A DNA stretch of 64,000 nt from Bacteroidia bacterium (GCA_037045145.1 JBAOIA010000012.1:186001-250000), one strand, 5' to 3'; positions 44,401 to 53,828 are shown, counted from the stretch's first letter. Notes: generated by a model not told the origin, from the sequence alone. Program-made: numbers and translations.

Positions 44401-47400
44401 TTCCATTTACTGTTGACTGGTTATTAAAATTAGTTTGCTGATTAAGGCATACAGCAGGTGCCGTAAACTGAGCCACAGGTTTTGGATATACAGTGATTTG
44501 CTGAATCAGACTATCCACACATCCGCCAGATGAGTTTACAGTCAGTGCAACCTGATAATTTCCTGATGAAGTGTATGTATGAGAAGGTGTCGAGGCCGAA
44601 GAAGTTGTGCCATCACCAAAATTCCAATGATAGGTGTTGATACTTCCATTTGACACAGAAGAACTGTTTTGGAATTGAATAGCACTGCCAGGGCATGTAT
44701 TAGCGCCAGTAAATGCCACAACAGGTTTTGGAAAAATAGTAATGGGCTGTGAAGTAGAATCCATACAACCCGCTGCAGAAGTAACTACAAGGCTTATGTT
44801 GTAAGTTCCTATATTCACAAAATTATGTGTTGGATTCTGAGCTTGTGACACTATGCTATCGCCAAAGTTCCATTGCCAGTTTGAAATAGTTCCAACGCTT
44901 ATTGTACTGCTATCAGAAAACTGAATGGTTTGATTTATACAAGCATCATTAATTGCAATAGCAGCCGAAGGCAATGGGTTAACCTGAACGGTACTTACTA
45001 TTGTGGCTGTACATCCGTTAAGGTTTGTGATAGTAACTGAATACTGACCACTGCCCGACACAATAATAGTTTGTGTTGTTGCTCCTGTTGACCAAAGAAA
45101 ACTGTTGCCCGGATTGCCAGCATCCAATGTTGCAGTAAGTCCCTGACACATCGAAATATTTGCCTGGTTGTTGGTAATTGAGCCTCCGGGCGTTACCAAT
45201 ACTGTATCCGTTGAAGAGCACCCAAAACTATTTGTCACCGTTACTGCGTAGTTGCCAGGTGCGGTAACATCAATTGTTTGTGTTGTATCACCTGTTGACC
45301 ATAAATATGTTGAACCTGTATTTCCTGCATCAATAGTTGTGAAACTTCCGGCACAAACAAATGTTGTCGGAATATTTACGATAGGTATTGCATTCACAAC
45401 TAAATTTACTTGAGCATTTGCAGTACATCCATTTGCATCAGTAACAGTAACGGTATAAACTGATGATGCATTAGGATTTACATTTATTACTGAACCTGTC
45501 AACCCAACAGGATTCCATGAGTAACTTACGCCTCCTGAAGCAGAAAGCGTTGCAGTATCACCAAAACAGATTGATTGTGGTGGTGAAACAACTACCGCAG
45601 GCAATTGATTTATGTTTACAAGAACAGAGTCAACAGCAACACATCCATTAACATCAGTAACTGTAACTGTATAGGTAGTGGATTGTGCAGGACTAACGTT
45701 AATCGGGTTGGTATTTTGTCCATTACTCCATTGATAAGCTAATCCTCCGCTGGCAGTTATTGTCACTGACTGACCAAGACAAATTACAGCATCAACACCG
45801 GCATTAACAACAGGAGGTGGCGATATGGTAATATTTTGAACATAGGTGCTGACGCAACCGTTGGCTGATGTTACTGTTAATGTAACCGGATGAACACCTG
45901 GAGTATTAAAGCTGACAATAGGGTTTTGTAAGTTTGAAGTATCCGTACCCCCGAAATTCCATAAATAAGAAATAATATTTCCTGTTGATGTATTGCTAAG
46001 TAGAAAGCTATCGCCAATACATGTTGGGCCTGTAAATGTAAATGCTGCAATTGGAGCAGGCTCTATTGTCACCGAATCGTTGGCTGTGCCCGTACATCCA
46101 AACATATCTGTTATGGTAACACTTACATAATAGGTCCCTGAATCGGAATAAACAATTGATGGATTTTGTTGTGTTGAAGTTTGTCCATTACCTAAATTCC
46201 AATTCCAGTTTATAACACTGTCCAACGTATTATTGGTCAATGTAACTGCTGTGCCTGCACAACCCGGCAACAACGTAAATACCGGAACTGGTAGTGGATT
46301 TATTGTTACAGGCTGAATAATGGTGTCTATACAACCAAAATTGGTAGTTACAACCAACATAACATTATATGTGCCTACACTATCATAAGTGTGCGTAGGA
46401 TTTTGATCAGTAGTTGTATTTCCATCACCAAAATCCCAAAACCAATTTATAATACTACTACCTGAAACTGTTGACTGATCTGTAAAAGTTATTGCTTCAT
46501 TCAAACAAGCAGGCGAAGCAGAAAAATTAGCCGTAGGGAAAGAGATATATTGTATTACAACAGTATCCGTAGCAGAGCACATGCCATCACTGACTGTTAC
46601 TATATAAGTGCCCGGCCCTACAGTTTGTGTTGGATTGGTAAATCCATTACTCCATTGGTAAGTATATGGCCCTCCGGTTCCACCGGAAGCTGTTGCCGTA
46701 ACCGTTGCAAGGTCACTGCAAGTAATAAACTGATCAGGACCTGCATTTACACTAACCCCTACAACTGTTAAACAATAGGAATAAATCTGACTACCCAGCC
46801 ATGGGCAATTATCATCTGTAACTTTTATTGTGAAGCAACGTGGCGCTCCGCTGATATCTGAATCTGTGGGTGTCCAGCAGAAAGTACCCGTTGGATGTGG
46901 AGTTCCTGCTGTTGTAAATGTTGCTGAGGTCACAGAACTGTCATACTCAACAGTTAGATTCTGCCCTGCATCAGGGTCATTAGAATAAACATTAAAACAA
47001 TAGGGCTGATTGGCACAGATAGTGTCAGAAAACTGATTGGTGCCATTTATTCCTGATAAAGTAGGCAGGGTATTGTTACAATTGATTACTGTTACCTGAA
47101 TATCTCGCTCAACAGTGCCGATTAACACACCATTTCTGTACTCTTTAACTAATACAGCCATTACTGTTATGTCAAGTTGTGTGGGTGTCATGCAAATATC
47201 TCCTGTTGAGGTATTGAAGCTTACCGGAGGATTTGACGTTAACGGATTCGATGCACTAAATGGTGCAATATAACTTACATCTGTAGAATCATTTTGTTTG
47301 GGTGTAATCAGCTCATAAACTAACGAATCGCCATCTGCATCTGATGCACCATGATTAAAACACAATTCCTGACCCAGACATGCAAAAGGAACCGGCTTGT

Positions 47401-47908
47401 TACTGAAAACCGGTGAAGTATTACAAGGAGAAATCGTATTGTTTAAAGTAGCATAGATATAGAAAGTATTTGTCAATGGGTTTGTAATGGTATTGATTGC
47501 AGCATTTCTACAACATAGCTCATAACTAAAAGTCCAGTCCGTACACTGTGCCGGCAGTGTCACCACTCTTTCATAAACCCACTCCTGAATGCCGGTAAAC
47601 ACCCCACCTTTGCAGGTTGATAAAGCATTAGGGCAAAGTGGTGTTATTTCCTGCCCGGTTCCGGGAACAGGAAAAAGTGTGCGGGTAAAGCGCTGCCCAC
47701 ATGATGCAGAGCTTATGGTAACATTCACATTGTTCGGGGCATTGATTCCAATACAATCCCGATAAAAAGCCACCCTGATTTTATAATTATTTCCACCTAC
47801 ACATTCGTAGGTAAGGTCGGCACCCATGCTGTGTGTAGCCATACTTTTGTAGTGCATACCGGCAGCTATCAGCAAGGTAAGAAAAATGTTGAGTAAATTC
47901 TTGCGCAT
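41411..47908 (-). CDS. Giant PKD-repeat surface protein with type B T9SS signal
   Basis: A cell-surface protein of about 2165 residues. The signal peptide (MRKNLLNIFLTLLIAAGM) leads to an N-terminal domain opening THSMGADLTYECVGGNNYKI, frequent in long Bacteroidota surface proteins. The body has about 12 PKD domains (W-x-W-x-F-G-D-G cores) and about ten Ig-like modules of the AGxNxxICxG / TASGG pattern. The last 90 residues are a gliding-motility-associated C-terminal domain (FYIPNAFTPNNDGTNEEFDI), the type B sorting signal. An adhesin or SprB-like role is plausible. Start 47908 is chosen because it opens the signal peptide. Confidence 0.93.
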   Translation of the reverse strand: MRKNLLNIFLTLLIAAGMHYKSMATHSMGADLTYECVGGNNYKIRVAFYRDCIGINAPNNVNVTISSASCGQRFTRTLFPVPGTGQEITPLCPNALSTCKGGVFTGIQEWVYERVVTLPAQCTDWTFSYELCCRNAAINTITNPLTNTFYIYATLNNTISPCNTSPVFSNKPVPFACLGQELCFNHGASDADGDSLVYELITPKQNDSTDVSYIAPFSASNPLTSNPPVSFNTSTGDICMTPTQLDITVMAVLVKEYRNGVLIGTVERDIQVTVINCNNTLPTLSGINGTNQFSDTICANQPYCFNVYSNDPDAGQNLTVEYDSSVTSATFTTAGTPHPTGTFCWTPTDSDISGAPRCFTIKVTDDNCPWLGSQIYSYCLTVVGVSVNAGPDQFITCSDLATVTATASGGTGGPYTYQWSNGFTNPTQTVGPGTYIVTVSDGMCSATDTVVIQYISFPTANFSASPACLNEAITFTDQSTVSGSSIINWFWDFGDGNTTTDQNPTHTYDSVGTYNVMLVVTTNFGCIDTIIQPVTINPLPVPVFTLLPGCAGTAVTLTNNTLDSVINWNWNLGNGQTSTQQNPSIVYSDSGTYYVSVTITDMFGCTGTANDSVTIEPAPIAAFTFTGPTCIGDSFLLSNTSTGNIISYLWNFGGTDTSNLQNPIVSFNTPGVHPVTLTVTSANGCVSTYVQNITISPPPVVNAGVDAVICLGQSVTITASGGLAYQWSNGQNTNPINVSPAQSTTYTVTVTDVNGCVAVDSVLVNINQLPAVVVSPPQSICFGDTATLSASGGVSYSWNPVGLTGSVINVNPNASSVYTVTVTDANGCTANAQVNLVVNAIPIVNIPTTFVCAGSFTTIDAGNTGSTYLWSTGDTTQTIDVTAPGNYAVTVTNSFGCSSTDTVLVTPGGSITNNQANISMCQGLTATLDAGNPGNSFLWSTGATTQTIIVSGSGQYSVTITNLNGCTATIVSTVQVNPLPSAAIAINDACINQTIQFSDSSTISVGTISNWQWNFGDSIVSQAQNPTHNFVNIGTYNISLVVTSAAGCMDSTSQPITIFPKPVVAFTGANTCPGSAIQFQNSSSVSNGSINTYHWNFGDGTTSSASTPSHTYTSSGNYQVALTVNSSGGCVDSLIQQITVYPKPVAQFTAPAVCLNQQTNFNNQSTVNGNNISSWAWNFGNGNVSNVQSPSMTYQSPGVYNVQLIVQTVHQCSDTIIKPITIHALSMADAGINQSVCLGNQVVLTASGGLTYNWTPVASNSNVLALTPLTTQTYYVSVTDSNNCAATDSVVVTVLLPPTADAGVNKSICKGGSTTLTATGGGTYLWTPTSQTSSALTVSPANSTMYSVVVTAPNGCTASDSVFVTVNSLPLANAGPNRNICQNQAISFSASGGVSYLWFPTGDTTATITVNPATTASYTVEVTDINGCKAMDTMIVTVLPRPIVNLTDTFVCIGYNATLDAGNAGSAFQWIPNGETTQSIQVSTAGNYGVIVIAANGCTAYDEAIVTVSDSLINSAVNVAICSGQTTTLNAGNAGSTYLWSTGATTASITVASQGTYTVTVTGTDGCSAVFNNQVNVNPLPLLQFTASPLCFGSPTQFVNLSGIPSGSINSFYWSFGDGTTDTSANTSYQYPLAGTYNVSLVAVSASGCADSLTQQVTVHNIPDAKFAANNVCKNIQTTFNDQSSVANGTIVAWDWDFGDGVSSQSKNPLHTYASNGIYPVDLRVTSNHGCSDLYTDTVEVFALPQPQIALTNNCINIPVSMIDASDTSGISTTNWQWSFGDGSFSSIQSPVHSYATAGNYMVTLQTTNSNGCISNDTTFIDAYPNPMAAFTGGPGCEGAPVSFTNSSTISSGTINGYQWLFGDSSSSQVTNPEHTFTPAGNYTVTLIATSDQGCIDSTQATVVIHQNPVAQFQYSNHAGCGPLPVQFYDYSQSPDGSIVNWDWSFGDGNTDSVQNPLNTYVQTGVYNVVLTVTSQFGCVNTDTAYNAVTVYPNPVAGFTPDPHETNILNPVINFINQSAGAVSWDWTFGDGHTSGNYSPTHAYGDTGWYNVSQIVVNSFGCRDSAYDKVYIAPITTFYIPNAFTPNNDGTNEEFDIKGINILDYTLLIHDRWGELIFEGDNKGWDGRVKGKSTAAKQDVYVYTVVAKDVFGKYHKMVGHVTLLR

Positions 47909-48343
47909 AGGCAACAGATTTTGATGTTGTGTCAATAAACTTCTGGCACTTTTTTATTGTTACCATCAAAATTATTTCCCCTTAAAAGTGACCGCTCATG
48001 AAAAAGGTATGTATTGTAGTTTTGTAAGAAAATCTTAATTTCCTATCAATAAATCACCTCAGAAAAATTCTTTGCATAGAGCAAAAATTACTATTAACAG
48101 AATAGGTCATCCGGAACCTGATGTAAGAGTCTAATATTAAACCTATAAAATCATTTAAAAAGGTAATTATATCTATGCTTCTTCATAAAAATTACACCTC
48201 TCAACAAATTTCTTAAACTTTTAACAAAGCTGTTTTAGAATTTCAACAACATACCGGCTATTTGTTTTCTTGAACAAATGAAAGTGCATAATTACTTTGA
48301 TTATATAAATCTTCAAGTAATACGACTATATACATTTGCCATA
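47909..48343. other. Divergent intergenic region
   Basis: About 435 AT-rich bases between the giant surface protein and a small rightward gene. A minus-strand TAATTTTG box is at 47967-47974, 58 bases before the surface-protein start. A plus-strand box is at 48331-48338. Otherwise I see no gene, hairpin or repeat. Confidence 0.55.
48331..48338 (+). promoter_or_regulatory. TACATTTG -7 box five bases before a start codon
   Basis: Exact TAnnTTTG ending five bases before the ATG at 48344. It argues for that start rather than the in-frame ATG at 48278, and for a near-leaderless transcript. Confidence 0.4.
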
Positions 48344-48547
48344 ATGTATCTTCTTAAAATCAAAGGCACAGCCAAAATTCCGGATTATGTTCAAATGCGC
48401 GATGATAACTTTACACTCATTGCCTATTTCAGAGCAGACAGACCGGAGAAAGCCATTGCCAAAGCCGGACTTTCGGATAAAGAAGAATATCTTTTAAAAA
48501 TAATTGCCGAAATCCCATTCGGTAAGGTTCAAAAAATAGACTTATGA
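48344..48547 (+). CDS. Small conserved-looking protein coupled to an FtsE-like ATPase
   Basis: A 67-residue soluble protein (MYLLKIKGTAKIPDYVQMRD...). A beta-strand start is followed by FTLIAYFRADRPEKAI and a helical tail. No known domain recognised. Its end overlaps the next ATG by four bases, so it is translationally coupled to the ABC ATPase. The start at 48344 was chosen because a -7 box lies just before it. Function unknown; the pairing suggests a role with the ATPase. Confidence 0.7.
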   Translation: MYLLKIKGTAKIPDYVQMRDDNFTLIAYFRADRPEKAIAKAGLSDKEEYLLKIIAEIPFGKVQKIDL

Positions 48548-49212
48548 CGGACACCATTGTTTCACTTCAGGAAGCTAACATTTACGTTAAAAAAAATCTG
48601 ATTCTCACAGGTGTCAACCTGCATGTTCAGAAAAATGAATTCGTTTATCTTATTGGTAAAACTGGTAGCGGAAAGAGTTCGTTGCTCCGTGTTTTATTTG
48701 GTGACATTAAATTAAATCAGGGACAAGGCAATGTTGCAGGATTCAGTCTCAATAAGCTTAAGAATAAAGAAATCCCGTTTTTAAGAAGAAAATTAGGCAT
48801 CGTATTTCAGGATTTTCAATTATTAGGTGACCGCACTGCAAAAGACAACTTACTATTTGTTTTAAAAGCCACAGGTTGGACCAACAAACAAAAAACTGAC
48901 GACAGGATAAATGAAGTTCTGCAAAAAGTGGGCTTAGGCACTAAAGGATTCAAAATGCCACATGAACTTTCAGGAGGAGAACAACAGCGTTTAGCCATTG
49001 CACGTGCATTACTTAACGAACCCGAACTCATTCTTGCTGATGAACCATCGGGTAACCTCGACCCTGAAACAAGTAATGAAATTATGAACTTATTTTTTGA
49101 ACTCAGTAAGTCGCGATGTTCAGTAATAATGGCTACACATAATTATTCCTTGATTGAGCGTTTTCCTGCTAGAATTATTAAATTAGAAACAGGAAAAGTT
49201 TTAGAAAGTTAA
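48544..49212 (+). CDS. FtsE-like ABC transporter ATP-binding protein
   Basis: A 222-residue ATPase closely resembling FtsE, which with FtsX links cell division to peptidoglycan hydrolases. Walker A IGKTGSGKSSLLRVLFGD is at about 37-54, signature LSGGEQQRLAIARALL, Walker B LILADEPSGNLDPETS, and H-loop MATHNYSL. No FtsX-type permease gene is next to it. Other small ABC ATPases (LolD-like) share these motifs, so the division role is probable but not certain. Confidence 0.85.
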   Translation: MTDTIVSLQEANIYVKKNLILTGVNLHVQKNEFVYLIGKTGSGKSSLLRVLFGDIKLNQGQGNVAGFSLNKLKNKEIPFLRRKLGIVFQDFQLLGDRTAKDNLLFVLKATGWTNKQKTDDRINEVLQKVGLGTKGFKMPHELSGGEQQRLAIARALLNEPELILADEPSGNLDPETSNEIMNLFFELSKSRCSVIMATHNYSLIERFPARIIKLETGKVLES

Positions 49213-49276
49213 CAACTTATTTCCCTTTAATATCATCAGATTAATAAGATTTTTATATTTTTATCGTTTAAATCTT

Positions 49277-49900
49277 ATGACTTCAAAAAGAATTCTTTTG
49301 TTGACGGCCGCACTTCTGAGTAGCATGGCATCATTTGCACAGTTTGCATTCAATCCTCAGGTAGGTTTGTCTGTTGCAAAACTTAGAAACCTGGAAAGCG
49401 ATGAATCTACCAAAGCACGTGTGGGATGGCATGCCGGTGCCGATTTCAGAATTGGAAGACGGTTTTATGTTCAACCCGGAATCTATTATTGGCAAACCTC
49501 CACAGCCTTCATCAATGATTCTTTAAATATTCAAACCGATCTTCAACGCAGTGATATTAAACTTAATGCTCGTCTTGGACTGAATCTTCTTGATGATGAA
49601 AATGCAAAAATCAGATTCAGTCTTGGGCCTTCTTATAATGTTTTAGTTTCAAAAAGTGCCAAGAGCGATGACCTGGACAAAGTATCTCTTGGAGAACTTG
49701 AAGACAATTTCAATAATGGTGTTTTTAATTTTGATGCAGGTCTTGGAGTTGATTTCTGGATAATAACTTTTGATTTAGGTTATAGTATCGGACTTTCTGA
49801 TGCACTTGATAACACCGCATATTACAAGTCTGAAGCACGATACGGTACATTTTATTTTAATGTTGGACTTGTTATCGGAAATGCTACTTCTAGTAAATAA
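49277..49900 (+). CDS. Outer-membrane beta-barrel protein (porin family)
   Basis: A 207-residue protein with a signal peptide (ILLLTAALLSSMASFAQ). The mature part alternates hydrophobic and polar residues as in an 8-stranded PorT-like barrel (FAFNPQVGLSVAKLRNLE; FYVQPGIYYWQTS; RYGTFYFNVGLVIG). No enzymatic motif. A one-mismatch -7 box, TATATTTT, lies upstream. It is probably an independent gene between the FtsE-like gene and the beta-helix lipoprotein. Confidence 0.88.
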   Translation: MTSKRILLLTAALLSSMASFAQFAFNPQVGLSVAKLRNLESDESTKARVGWHAGADFRIGRRFYVQPGIYYWQTSTAFINDSLNIQTDLQRSDIKLNARLGLNLLDDENAKIRFSLGPSYNVLVSKSAKSDDLDKVSLGELEDNFNNGVFNFDAGLGVDFWIITFDLGYSIGLSDALDNTAYYKSEARYGTFYFNVGLVIGNATSSK

Positions 49901-49976
49901 CTTGCCGGTATTTAACTGAGCTAATTTCATAAAGATACTTTTCAAATTCTGTACAAATTATTGAGCCAAACAAAAC

Positions 49977-51461
49977 ATGCATAAAAACAACTTTTTCAGA
50001 TTTTTTTTATTACAATTATTTGTTGTTCTTATTGCCTGCAGGAAAGATCAGTTGTTGACCGATGCTTCTGCCAAACTCAATTTTTCTGAAGACACGGTTT
50101 TATTCGATACCGTTTTTGCATCAATAGGAAGTACCACGCAATACCTTTTGGTTTACAACAATCATAATCGACCTATAAAAATTTCTTCCATCAGACTTGC
50201 AGGTGGCACAAGCTCTCCATTTAGAATGAATGTTGATGGTGTAGCTGCCAACAGTCTTAACGACATTGAAATACGTGCCAAGGATAGTCTTTGGATTTTT
50301 ATTGAAGTAACTATTGATCCTACAAGTGACAAAACACCATTTATTGTTACAGACTCTATAATCTTTGAAACCAATGGAAATATACAGGATGTAGATTTGG
50401 TGGCTTATGGAAAAAATGCTCACTTCATCACACCAAAACATGCCATTACATTTTCTGATGGCAGCGGACTACCCTACTCCATCATTGGCGAAGGTTCGCC
50501 TTGTGGAACTGTTATTGAATGGGACAGTTTATTACCCTATGTTGTTTATGGCTATGCTGTGGTTGATAGTTGTCTTACACTAAAGATTAATGCCGGAACA
50601 AAAGTTTACTTCTACAACAATTCAGGTTTATGGGTTTACAGGTATGGCAATCTACAAGTTGATGGCACTTTGGAACATCCGGTGTTGTTTACCAGTTCGC
50701 GCCTGGAAAATTCCTACAGCGAGGTCCCCAATCAGTGGGACAGAATCTGGATTAACGAAGGTGGTGTCAATACAATCAATCATGCCATCATTAAAAATGG
50801 TTTGTATGGTGTGCAAGCCGAAGATGTACAGTATGACGGCACCATCGGTGATGCACCTACACAATTGAACATCTACAACAGTGTTATTCGAAATATGACT
50901 GTGGGTTTGCTGGCACGAAGTTTTCAAATTACAGCCTATAACAACATTATCAGCGACTGTAAAAGTTACGGTGCTGTTTTTTCGCAAGGCGGTAATTATA
51001 CCTTAAAACAAAATACCATTGCCAATTATTGGCGCTACTCGCAGCGCAGCACGCCTGCATTTTTTATGAATGATTTTGTGAATGATGGCACTGCCAATGT
51101 TCACATTCCGCTAAGCATCACCGTTGACAATTGTATTATTTATGGCAATAACGACAATGAAATTGAAAAAGATTTGCTCGACAGTCTGGCAGATACTTAC
51201 AGTTTCAGAAATTGCCTGATAAAGGTTGACGAAAAAGTGACTCCTGTGAGTGTAATACCTGCTTTTATCAATACATTTAAAAATCAGGATCCGCAGTTTG
51301 AAGATTATGCCAAGTATGATTTCAGATTAAAAGATACGTCTCCTGCCATTGATGCCGGTGATGGTGCCTTGCTGACAGTTCCTGAACTCAACACAGACAT
51401 TGACGGAAATATCAGACCGCAAGGTGCTGCCCCTGATATTGGTGCATTGGAAAAAAAATAG
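49977..51461 (+). CDS. Right-handed beta-helix lipoprotein
   Basis: A 494-residue predicted lipoprotein (lipobox LIAC near residue 21). An N-terminal beta-sandwich of about 130 residues (FDTVFASIGSTTQYLLVYNN) is followed by parallel beta-helix coils (NAGTKVYFYNNSGLWVYRYG, VDGTLEHPVLFTSSRLEN). The end, SPAIDAGDG and DIDGNIRPQG, is typical of surface beta-helix proteins of Bacteroidota. Such folds often bind or cleave polysaccharides, but no catalytic residues were identified. Confidence 0.88.
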   Translation: MHKNNFFRFFLLQLFVVLIACRKDQLLTDASAKLNFSEDTVLFDTVFASIGSTTQYLLVYNNHNRPIKISSIRLAGGTSSPFRMNVDGVAANSLNDIEIRAKDSLWIFIEVTIDPTSDKTPFIVTDSIIFETNGNIQDVDLVAYGKNAHFITPKHAITFSDGSGLPYSIIGEGSPCGTVIEWDSLLPYVVYGYAVVDSCLTLKINAGTKVYFYNNSGLWVYRYGNLQVDGTLEHPVLFTSSRLENSYSEVPNQWDRIWINEGGVNTINHAIIKNGLYGVQAEDVQYDGTIGDAPTQLNIYNSVIRNMTVGLLARSFQITAYNNIISDCKSYGAVFSQGGNYTLKQNTIANYWRYSQRSTPAFFMNDFVNDGTANVHIPLSITVDNCIIYGNNDNEIEKDLLDSLADTYSFRNCLIKVDEKVTPVSVIPAFINTFKNQDPQFEDYAKYDFRLKDTSPAIDAGDGALLTVPELNTDIDGNIRPQGAAPDIGALEKK

Positions 51462-51492
51462 GCCCTTGCTTTTTTCACTATATTACTCGTTT

Positions 51493-51521
51493 TTGTACCT
51501 TGTTACCATTCATTATCTTTG
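51493..51521 (+). promoter_or_regulatory. Promoter of the thioesterase-thiolase pair
   Basis: TTG at 51493-51495, an 18-bp gap, then TATCTTTG at 51514-51521. Same -7 box and spacing as inside the CRISPR repeat. The ATG at 51527 follows five bases after the box. Confidence 0.6.
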
Positions 51522-51526
51522 CCCAC

Positions 51527-51949
51527 ATGGAGAATCATAAACATGCTCAAAAAGTTGTTAACCACATGATGGAACATGACCGTTTCAGTCAGTGGTTAGG
51601 CATTAAATGTTTGGTTATGGAAGCCGGAAAAAGTATCATTCAAATGCAGGTGCGTGAAGAAATGCTCAATGGCTTCGGCTTAATACATGGTGGCATTGCA
51701 TTTTCTTTAGCCGACAGTGCCCTGGCTTTTGCTTCCAATGCCTATGGTAGGTTATCTGTGGCTTTAGAATGTTCTATTTCCTACCCTGCTCCGGTAAACA
51801 ATGGCGACACACTCACTGCAACAGCAGAAGAGCTTTCATTGACCAATCGCATTGGAGTCTATCAAATTACTATCAGCAATCAGCAAGGTGTCAAAGTAGC
51901 TTTTTTCAAAGGCACTGTTTATCGTACCAGCAAAGAATATTTTAAATAA
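51527..51949 (+). CDS. Hotdog-fold thioesterase, PaaI-like
   Basis: A 140-residue acyl-CoA thioesterase of the PaaI group. NGFGLIHGGIAFSLADSALAF carries the family's H-G-G loop and catalytic Asp. In phenylacetate catabolism PaaI clears stalled CoA esters; the role here may be broader. The start at 51527 was preferred because the -7 box ends just before it and MENHKHAQKVVNHMM is a family-like opening. It ends two bases before the thiolase start. Confidence 0.9.
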   Translation: MENHKHAQKVVNHMMEHDRFSQWLGIKCLVMEAGKSIIQMQVREEMLNGFGLIHGGIAFSLADSALAFASNAYGRLSVALECSISYPAPVNNGDTLTATAEELSLTNRIGVYQITISNQQGVKVAFFKGTVYRTSKEYFK

Positions 51950-51951
51950 AA

Positions 51952-53157
51952 ATGAAACAAGCTTATATAGTTGATGGCATTCGTACACCAGTGGGTAACT
52001 ATGGTGGCGCATTGTCTTCAGTACGTCCTGATGATATGGCATCACTGGTGATTAAAGAGCTAATGACAAGAAATGCCAGTTTGTCTCCAGAAAAAATTGA
52101 AGATGTAATTTTAGGCTGTGCCAACCAAGCCGGAGAAGACAACCGTGATGTGGCTCGTATGGCTGTTTTACTTGCAGGGCTACCGGTGACGGTACCTGGC
52201 GAAACTGTGAATCGTTTATGTGCCTCTGGCATGTCGGCAGTAATTAGTGCTGCCCGTGCTATTCGCACAGACGACACCTCTTGTATGATTGCCGGTGGAG
52301 TTGAAAGTATGAGCAGAGCACCGTTTGTCATGTCAAAATCTTCGGCAGCCTTTGCACGCGATGTACAACTTTTTGATACCAGTATCGGATGGCGTTTTGT
52401 GAATCCTCGCATGAAAGAAATGTTTGGCACCGACTCCATGGGAGAAACAGCAGAAAATGTAGCAGTGCAATATAACATCAACAGAAAAGATCAGGATCTT
52501 TTTGCCTTACACTCTCAACAAAAAGCAACTAAGGCAAATAGCCAGGGAAGGTTTAATCAAGAAATAACACCTGTACTCATTCCCCGAAAAAAAGGTGATC
52601 CTTTACTCGTTTCAAATGATGAGTTTATTAAACCTGATACCACCATTGAAGTTCTTTCAAAGCTAAAAGCTGCTTTCAGAAAAGAGGGAAGTGTGACTGC
52701 TGGCAATGCATCAGGTGTGAATGATGGGGCGTGTGCACTTTTGATTACCAACGAAGAAACACTTAAATCATCAGAACTTAAACCCATGGTGCGCATAGTG
52801 TCATCGGCAGTGGCCGGAGTTGAACCCCGTATTATGGGCATAGGCCCTGTTCCTGCTGCCAATGCTGCTCTGAAAAAAGCCGGACTTACCTGGAATCAAA
52901 TTGATATAATTGAATTAAACGAAGCTTTTGCAGCACAGTCGTTGGCCTGCATCCGTGAGTGGAAACTTGATGATAAGGATGAAAGAATAAATCCGAATGG
53001 AGGCGCCATTGCTTTAGGTCATCCGTTAGGAATGTCGGGAGCGCGAATAATTCTAACAGCAGCCCATCAGCTAATACTAACGAAAAAGAAATATGCACTC
53101 TGCACCATGTGTATTGGTGTAGGACAGGGCTATGCAGTAATTATTGAAAGGTGTTAA
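51952..53157 (+). CDS. Acetyl-CoA acyltransferase (thiolase; 3-oxoadipyl-CoA thiolase-like)
   Basis: A 401-residue thiolase. The acylated Cys90 is in VNRLCASGMSAV; NEAFAAQSLA, GGAIALGHPLGMSGARI (catalytic His) and CTMCIGVGQG (Cys387) complete the active site. The VNRLCASG form resembles PcaF/PaaJ beta-ketoadipyl-CoA thiolases, and the adjacent PaaI-like gene fits phenylacetate or aromatic breakdown, although no ring-opening genes are in the window. Fatty-acid beta-oxidation is an alternative. Confidence 0.93.
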   Translation: MKQAYIVDGIRTPVGNYGGALSSVRPDDMASLVIKELMTRNASLSPEKIEDVILGCANQAGEDNRDVARMAVLLAGLPVTVPGETVNRLCASGMSAVISAARAIRTDDTSCMIAGGVESMSRAPFVMSKSSAAFARDVQLFDTSIGWRFVNPRMKEMFGTDSMGETAENVAVQYNINRKDQDLFALHSQQKATKANSQGRFNQEITPVLIPRKKGDPLLVSNDEFIKPDTTIEVLSKLKAAFRKEGSVTAGNASGVNDGACALLITNEETLKSSELKPMVRIVSSAVAGVEPRIMGIGPVPAANAALKKAGLTWNQIDIIELNEAFAAQSLACIREWKLDDKDERINPNGGAIALGHPLGMSGARIILTAAHQLILTKKKYALCTMCIGVGQGYAVIIERC

Positions 53158-53162
53158 AATCT

Positions 53163-53798
53163 CTAGTGCTTTCGTCTGAAAAGGTAAACCCGGTTCTCTG
53201 TTCTTTTAAGAATACGCTCAATATTTTTTTGATGTGTAATTAACACCAGTATTGGAACTGCAATTGCAAAAACATTCATACTCGTTACTGTTTCATTTAG
53301 CCACCACATAACAATAAATGGAAAAGAAACAGCAGCAGCCATAGAGCCTAATGAAACATAGCCTGTTGTTAAAAAGAAAAGTAAAAAAACGCCCATACAT
53401 ATTACTGCTGCAGGTGGATTGACACCCCATAGAATTCCGAGTAATGTAGCTACTCCTTTACCACCTCTGAATCCTGCAAAGACAGGAAAAATATGTCCTA
53501 ATAAAGCTGCCGCACCAAGTGTAAGTTTAAAGTTAATAAACTGTTGTGTTGCAGGCATATATTCCCCAAAATAAGTAGCTAATTGTACTGCTATCCAGCC
53601 TTTGGCAATATCCATCAATAATACAGGCACTCCCGCTTTGGGGCCTAACACACGAAATGTATTTGTTGCACCGGCATTACCGCTTCCGTACTCGCGAACA
53701 TCAGTATTGAAAAAAACCTTTCCTATCCAAACAGCAGATGGAATGGAGCCAAACATGTAGGCTGCTAATAAAAGAGTAATGTTTTCGGCATTAATCAT
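53163..53798 (-). CDS. plsY: Glycerol-3-phosphate acyltransferase PlsY
   Basis: An integral membrane enzyme that acylates glycerol 3-phosphate with acyl-phosphate, the first step of phospholipid synthesis. 211 residues with about five transmembrane helices. The PlsY motifs are seen: GSGNAGATNTFRVLG, FPVFAGFRGGKGVATLLG and LITHQKNIERILKRTENR. It faces the thiolase convergently, six bases apart. Confidence 0.95.
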   Translation of the reverse strand: MINAENITLLLAAYMFGSIPSAVWIGKVFFNTDVREYGSGNAGATNTFRVLGPKAGVPVLLMDIAKGWIAVQLATYFGEYMPATQQFINFKLTLGAAALLGHIFPVFAGFRGGKGVATLLGILWGVNPPAAVICMGVFLLFFLTTGYVSLGSMAAAVSFPFIVMWWLNETVTSMNVFAIAVPILVLITHQKNIERILKRTENRVYLFRRKH

Positions 53799-53828
53799 TC
53801 AACAAAAATCACGCATAAAGATTTGACG

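Noticed and set aside
51527..53157. A complete phenylacetate degradation cluster around the PaaI-like and thiolase genes
   Set aside because: Only these two genes are present; no ring epoxidase, ligase or hydratase genes are near, so the pathway cannot be claimed.
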